DNA of 64,000 nucleotides from Zonotrichia leucophrys gambelii (Eukaryota; Chordata; Aves; Passeriformes; Passerellidae), in the NCBI RefSeq assembly GCF_028769735.1, contig NC_088176.1:19157501-19221500 (forward strand), in the 5' to 3' direction. The translations under genes and the position numbers were made by a program. Shown in pieces: positions 34,222 through 64,000 of this stretch; position 1 is the stretch's first letter; the number at the start of each line of letters is the position of its first letter. Under the pieces are notes generated by a model. That model saw only the letters and a program-made list of their open reading frames with translations, searched no databases and was not told where the DNA came from.

Positions 34222-37200
34222 GTGAGACGTGGGGAGCGGAGCGGGGCGGGGCGCGGCGGGGACCGGAGGCCGAAACGGGGCGTCTGGGGAGCGGGGAAAG
34301 TTGCAGCAGTTGTTGCAGAGACCGGGGCGTCTCTGCGCCCTCCCGGCGGCGGTGACCGGCGGGCGGCGGCGCGGGGCTGCGGTGGCACCCGGCGGGGCCG
34401 AGACCAGCTCCGGCCCCCGAGTGCCGGTGCGACGGGAAGGGCGCCGGGCCGATGCCCAGGCATGGGGAGATCGTGGCGGACAGCTCCGCCAGCCCCCCTG
34501 GCCGGGGGTGCTCCCTCTTCATCCGGATGGATGTCACATCCACTCAGGGCTGATCCCGCCAAACGGGAGGTGCCGGGCGAGGGAAGCCGGGCAGGGGGGG
34601 CCGGGGAGTGAAGAGCATGTTCAGCCTCAGCTCCAAGGCGGGGACACGTCTCCTGCCTGGACAACACAGCTGAAAGAGGTCACCTGTTTGCACCACAGCC
34701 TCAGGGCCTCCAGACATCCCGCTTCGGTCACCAGTTCCTCCCCTCAAACTGCTCTGTGTCCCTCCGGAGGGCAGACTCATCTCCCAGGGGCCCCAGCCCC
34801 TCAGGTAGCCCGGCAGCCACAGCCTGGTTTCCCCCATCCCCTGCCATGGGTTCCATGTCCAGCACGCAAATACGGCCCATCGTGTGAATTTAACCCCCAG
34901 CCCTGCACCTCTTGCCTCTCTCCCATCGCTGTGCCGTTCTCCACCCAATCTCTTCTCATCCTCCTCCAGTTCCTACGCCTTGTCCCCGCACTCCCGCGGC
35001 GTGGGTGTGTGCTTCCCCCGGAGTATAAGCAGTGCCTGCTGCCTTCGCTCCGCATCGCCCCATTCTGCCAGGCAAGCGCTTGCATGGGGAGAAGCCGGCC
35101 CCTGTTGCACTGGGTATGGCTCAAAGCAATGGCCAGTAAGCATCCCTGGACATTCCTTTGTCCCTTAAGAAGGGACAGCCAGGAGGAACAAGTTTCTTGT
35201 GAGATGTTTTCTTGAACCAATTTAATCCCCCAATGATGTGCAGCCCCTGGCTATCACACTGCAGCTCCTGAGTTTTTCTCTTTGAATGTGTGCCCAGGGT
35301 TGCCCAGGCAGACACCCTGTGAGATTTTCTTTGCAGAACTTCTCCTGCCTTTAGGCAGCAGGACCAGCAACGCTTTCTCCAGCCCACCAGTGCTTTACAG
35401 CTCAACCCATTCATCACAGTGATTTAAGGAGCATGCTTTTGATTCACAATTGAAATCAGCAACCAGGAAGCTGTAGCTCATTCATTCCATCATTGGTTTT
35501 TCATCTCAGTTGCATTTGTGCATTTTACTTTTCATTATTAAATAAAAGCTCACTCCACTGCAGGGTGTAGCTCCAGCTTTGGTGGGTCAAAGGCAGGCAT
35601 GGCCTTTACTCTAAATTTGATAATTCTGTTTTGATAACCAGGAGGACATTCTGCTTATCCCTGTTATTCTAGTAATAACTCACATGTTTTGAGATAGGCT
35701 GGTTTTTGTAGATATGTTATGTTGCAGAGAAAACAAACTATTCCTAGAGATAAATTTTTTCCTTGACATATGTCTTAGTCTGCATTGAGATAAAAAGTAG
35801 GATTTCATTTGCAATATATAAACCCCACATCTTCATTATTTAGCAGTTAACTTCAGCAACTTTGAATGTGAACACAACCATAACAGGAGAAAAATATTGT
35901 AAAAATAGTACATAATAAATTAATCAGGAGAATAAAATTTTTAGTGAGCGAATTAGAGATTGCTGTTGCTCAGCAGGACAGATTTTTTCATCAGTGTGAT
36001 AGTGCAGATAAATGGGTGCCTACCCCACAGGTGTGGTTTGGGTTATTTCATTAATAGTTTTGTCTGTGCATCTCTGGAGTCTAAACACTTGAAAATTCAG
36101 CCCTACATCCTTTAGGAATTTAATTCTGTCTGGTTTGATCTCAGAAACAGGGAGAAGAAAATCATGCTTTCCTGTTTGCAGCTGGCATATGGTTTCTCAC
36201 TTTCAAATGATGAAAGTGAGGGACTCAGTATCTTGGCATCTGTCAGAAGGCACAAGCAGCCAAGGCAGAATCTTCCCTGCACGTTAGGAATTTGAAGAAA
36301 TTCAGGGAAGAATAAGTACAAGTTTTAGCTCCACTGGGAGAAAGAAAAATGTCAGCAGTCCTGCTAGTGGGGTTGATGGGGGCTCCGGGTCCCGCCTTTC
36401 CCTGCAGCCACCCCCTGCTGCTGTGGGGTGGCTGGTCTCATGTCTGGGTATATGGTCTCTGGGCAGAGACAGGCAGGCGAGTGAGCTGTGTGCAGGGCAT
36501 GCTTGCTGTGTTCCCCCAGGCTGGGATTGTCTGTTAGCACTGCTTTTTGAATTTACTGGTGTTGGCAGCTCTGTCTGCACCATCAGTAGTGGCTGTGACA
36601 TGTGTTGGTGTGACACAGTTTAAACCCAGGCTGACCTCCAAAGACAGAGGCTCCTTGCCCTTGCTGCTCATATTAAACTCCTTGAGCAAGTATAATTGGA
36701 GGATGTCTCAGCTATGCAGTAGATACTTTTTCCCCCTTACTTTAGTAGGCTGTAGGCTGTGAGTAGTAAATATATTCAGCCTAAAGCAGAATGAATGAAA
36801 TCCATTTTAAAGTGCATTCTATCGCAGTGTCTAGGGTATGGGACTGTGGGGAAAGTGCCTGAGCATCCTGGCATCCTGGGGAGAATGCAAACACTCAGGG
36901 TGCCTGGCGACCAAACAAAGGGCTGCCAGCATCCCTGCAGTGGTGCTGCTGTGATACCCTTGATGAACCTTGCCTGCTTCTTGCAGCAGGAGGGGATTTA
37001 CTGGGGGCTGTCTCACGTGGCACATATCTTTCTTATGCCATGAGGACAGGGCACTTTTGGCCTGTCCTCCCCATGGCCCCAGACTCTTTTCCGTTCCTTC
37101 CCTTCCATAACCAGCCCCTTGCCCTTGTTTCAGACCTGCCTGAGGATGCATCGCCTCTTGTCTCAGACATCTCAGGGGTGCTGGGAACCTGCCTTGCTGT

Positions 37201-37256
37201 GCCTGTGCCACCCTGCTGGGCTCCGGACTTGACACCTCTGTGCCCTCTTCTGGCAG
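34222..37256 (+). other. PSD: Probable PSD intron 1
   Basis: Starts CpG-rich, becomes AT-rich around 35.4-36.3 kb, and ends at the TTCTGGCAG acceptor at 37256. No other exon recognised. Confidence 0.5.
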
Positions 37257-37257
37257 G

Positions 37258-63339
<26,082 letters not shown>

Positions 63340-64000
63340 GTAAGTACCTCTGCAGGGGATGCTGCTGCGTGCCACGGGTGGGCAGGAGTCCACCTAGCCC
63401 CAGAGGCTGCACACACCATGATGCTGCAAGGCAGCTGCTCCTGTGAGGATGAAGGAAGAAGAGGGAGCTTAGGATGGGCTGGGGTGCAGGCAAGGTACCC
63501 CTGGCTGCCCTCAGCACTGCCATGGGGCCCCTTCTCCAGTGTGCTGGGAGAAAACCACCTGAGGTTGGCTTCTTGCAGCTTCGGCCTGGGCTTGTGCCTC
63601 GGTGGCTGTGCCAGAGTGGGAACAGACAGGCTCTGGAGGTGCTGTGGCTGTGCCGGGGCCCCACAGGGTGCCTGCACCCTCGCCCACAGCTGCCATCTCC
63701 AGCAGCAGGAGCGGCAGCGCCTGCGCTGCAGGGATTAATCAGCCCGGTGCTACCCAGCGCTGAGCGATGCACTCGACCGCTGCCATGGCGACGCCGGCAG
63801 ATGCTGAGGGGTTTAATTAGCAGCGAGCGGCTGAGGGAGTGGGGAGGCAGCAGCTCCGGGCTCCCACATCTTCCTGCGGACGGGGGAGTGGCACCGGTGC
63901 GGCCCGCCCATAGTGAGGGCCTGTGACCCGGGGGGAGCGGGCTGCCTACACCCTGCCCACACCTGATCCTGCCCTTGGATGGCACTGCCCAAGGCCTTCC
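63340..64000 (+). other. PSD: PSD intron, truncated by the window edge
   Basis: Begins with a perfect GTAAGT donor. GC-rich from about 63.7 kb. At 63732-63740 GGATTAATC resembles a paired K50 homeodomain site, at 63779-63792 GCTGCCATGGCGAC resembles an RFX X-box palindrome, and TTAATTAGC lies at about 63812. This cluster is a candidate intronic enhancer, without other proof. Confidence 0.35.

Noticed and set aside
33641..34543. 300-codon minus-strand frame over the PSD promoter
   Set aside because: GC-rich CpG-island frame without domain, start context or splice sites; overlaps the well-supported plus-strand promoter.

Overview
The window is vertebrate nuclear DNA, most likely from a bird. 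The evidence is spliced genes with GT-AG introns, CpG-island promoters, three CR1 LINE 3' ends of avian type, many short GC-rich minisatellites, and the gene set CUEDC2 - FBXL15 - PSD, which is syntenic with human 10q24 in inverted orientation. It contains no bacterial operons, CRISPR arrays or recognisable viral genes. Species cannot be fixed from the sequence alone.

Layout. Positions 1-10.3 kb are mostly AT-rich non-coding DNA with two isolated GC-rich minisatellite islands (about 4.0-4.4 and 7.0-7.3 kb), one CR1 fragment, and a possible minus-strand terminal exon of an unidentified membrane protein (1815-2104). A CpG island with YY1 and E-box motifs (10.75-11.6 kb) is the probable CUEDC2 promoter. 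CUEDC2 (+) has eight coding exons from 15035 to 21619 (284 residues) and a poly(A) signal at 21961. FBXL15 (-) is convergent with it: four coding exons from 25903 down to 23032 (295 residues), with a CRE/ETS promoter just upstream. A 42-bp minisatellite and a second promoter-like block (NRF1 site, plus-strand splice donor) follow at 26.2-26.7 kb. Positions 26.7-34 kb show no convincing coding exons. The main PSD (EFA6A) promoter and 5' UTR exon lie at 33.96-34.22 kb. PSD coding starts at 37258 and runs through ten exons to 63339 (788 codons and two bases), where the window stops in an intron before most of the PH domain.

The most interesting object is a CpG-island promoter at about 57.65-58.03 kb inside the 9.4-kb PSD intron that follows the last Sec7-core exon. 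It is followed by a 66-codon exon (58031-58228) with a good start context and a phase-0 donor. That exon can splice in frame to PSD exon 11 and would give a PSD protein with a new basic N-terminus and no Sec7 core. A second intronic CpG island with a TATA-like element (about 46.03 kb) may be another internal start site.

The three genes are not a pathway unit. CUEDC2 (ubiquitin-binding CUE adaptor) and FBXL15 (SCF substrate receptor) both act in ubiquitin signalling. PSD is an exchange factor for the small GTPase ARF6 at the plasma membrane. Exon boundaries were read by hand from splice signals, frame continuity and remembered family sequences; no alignment was run.
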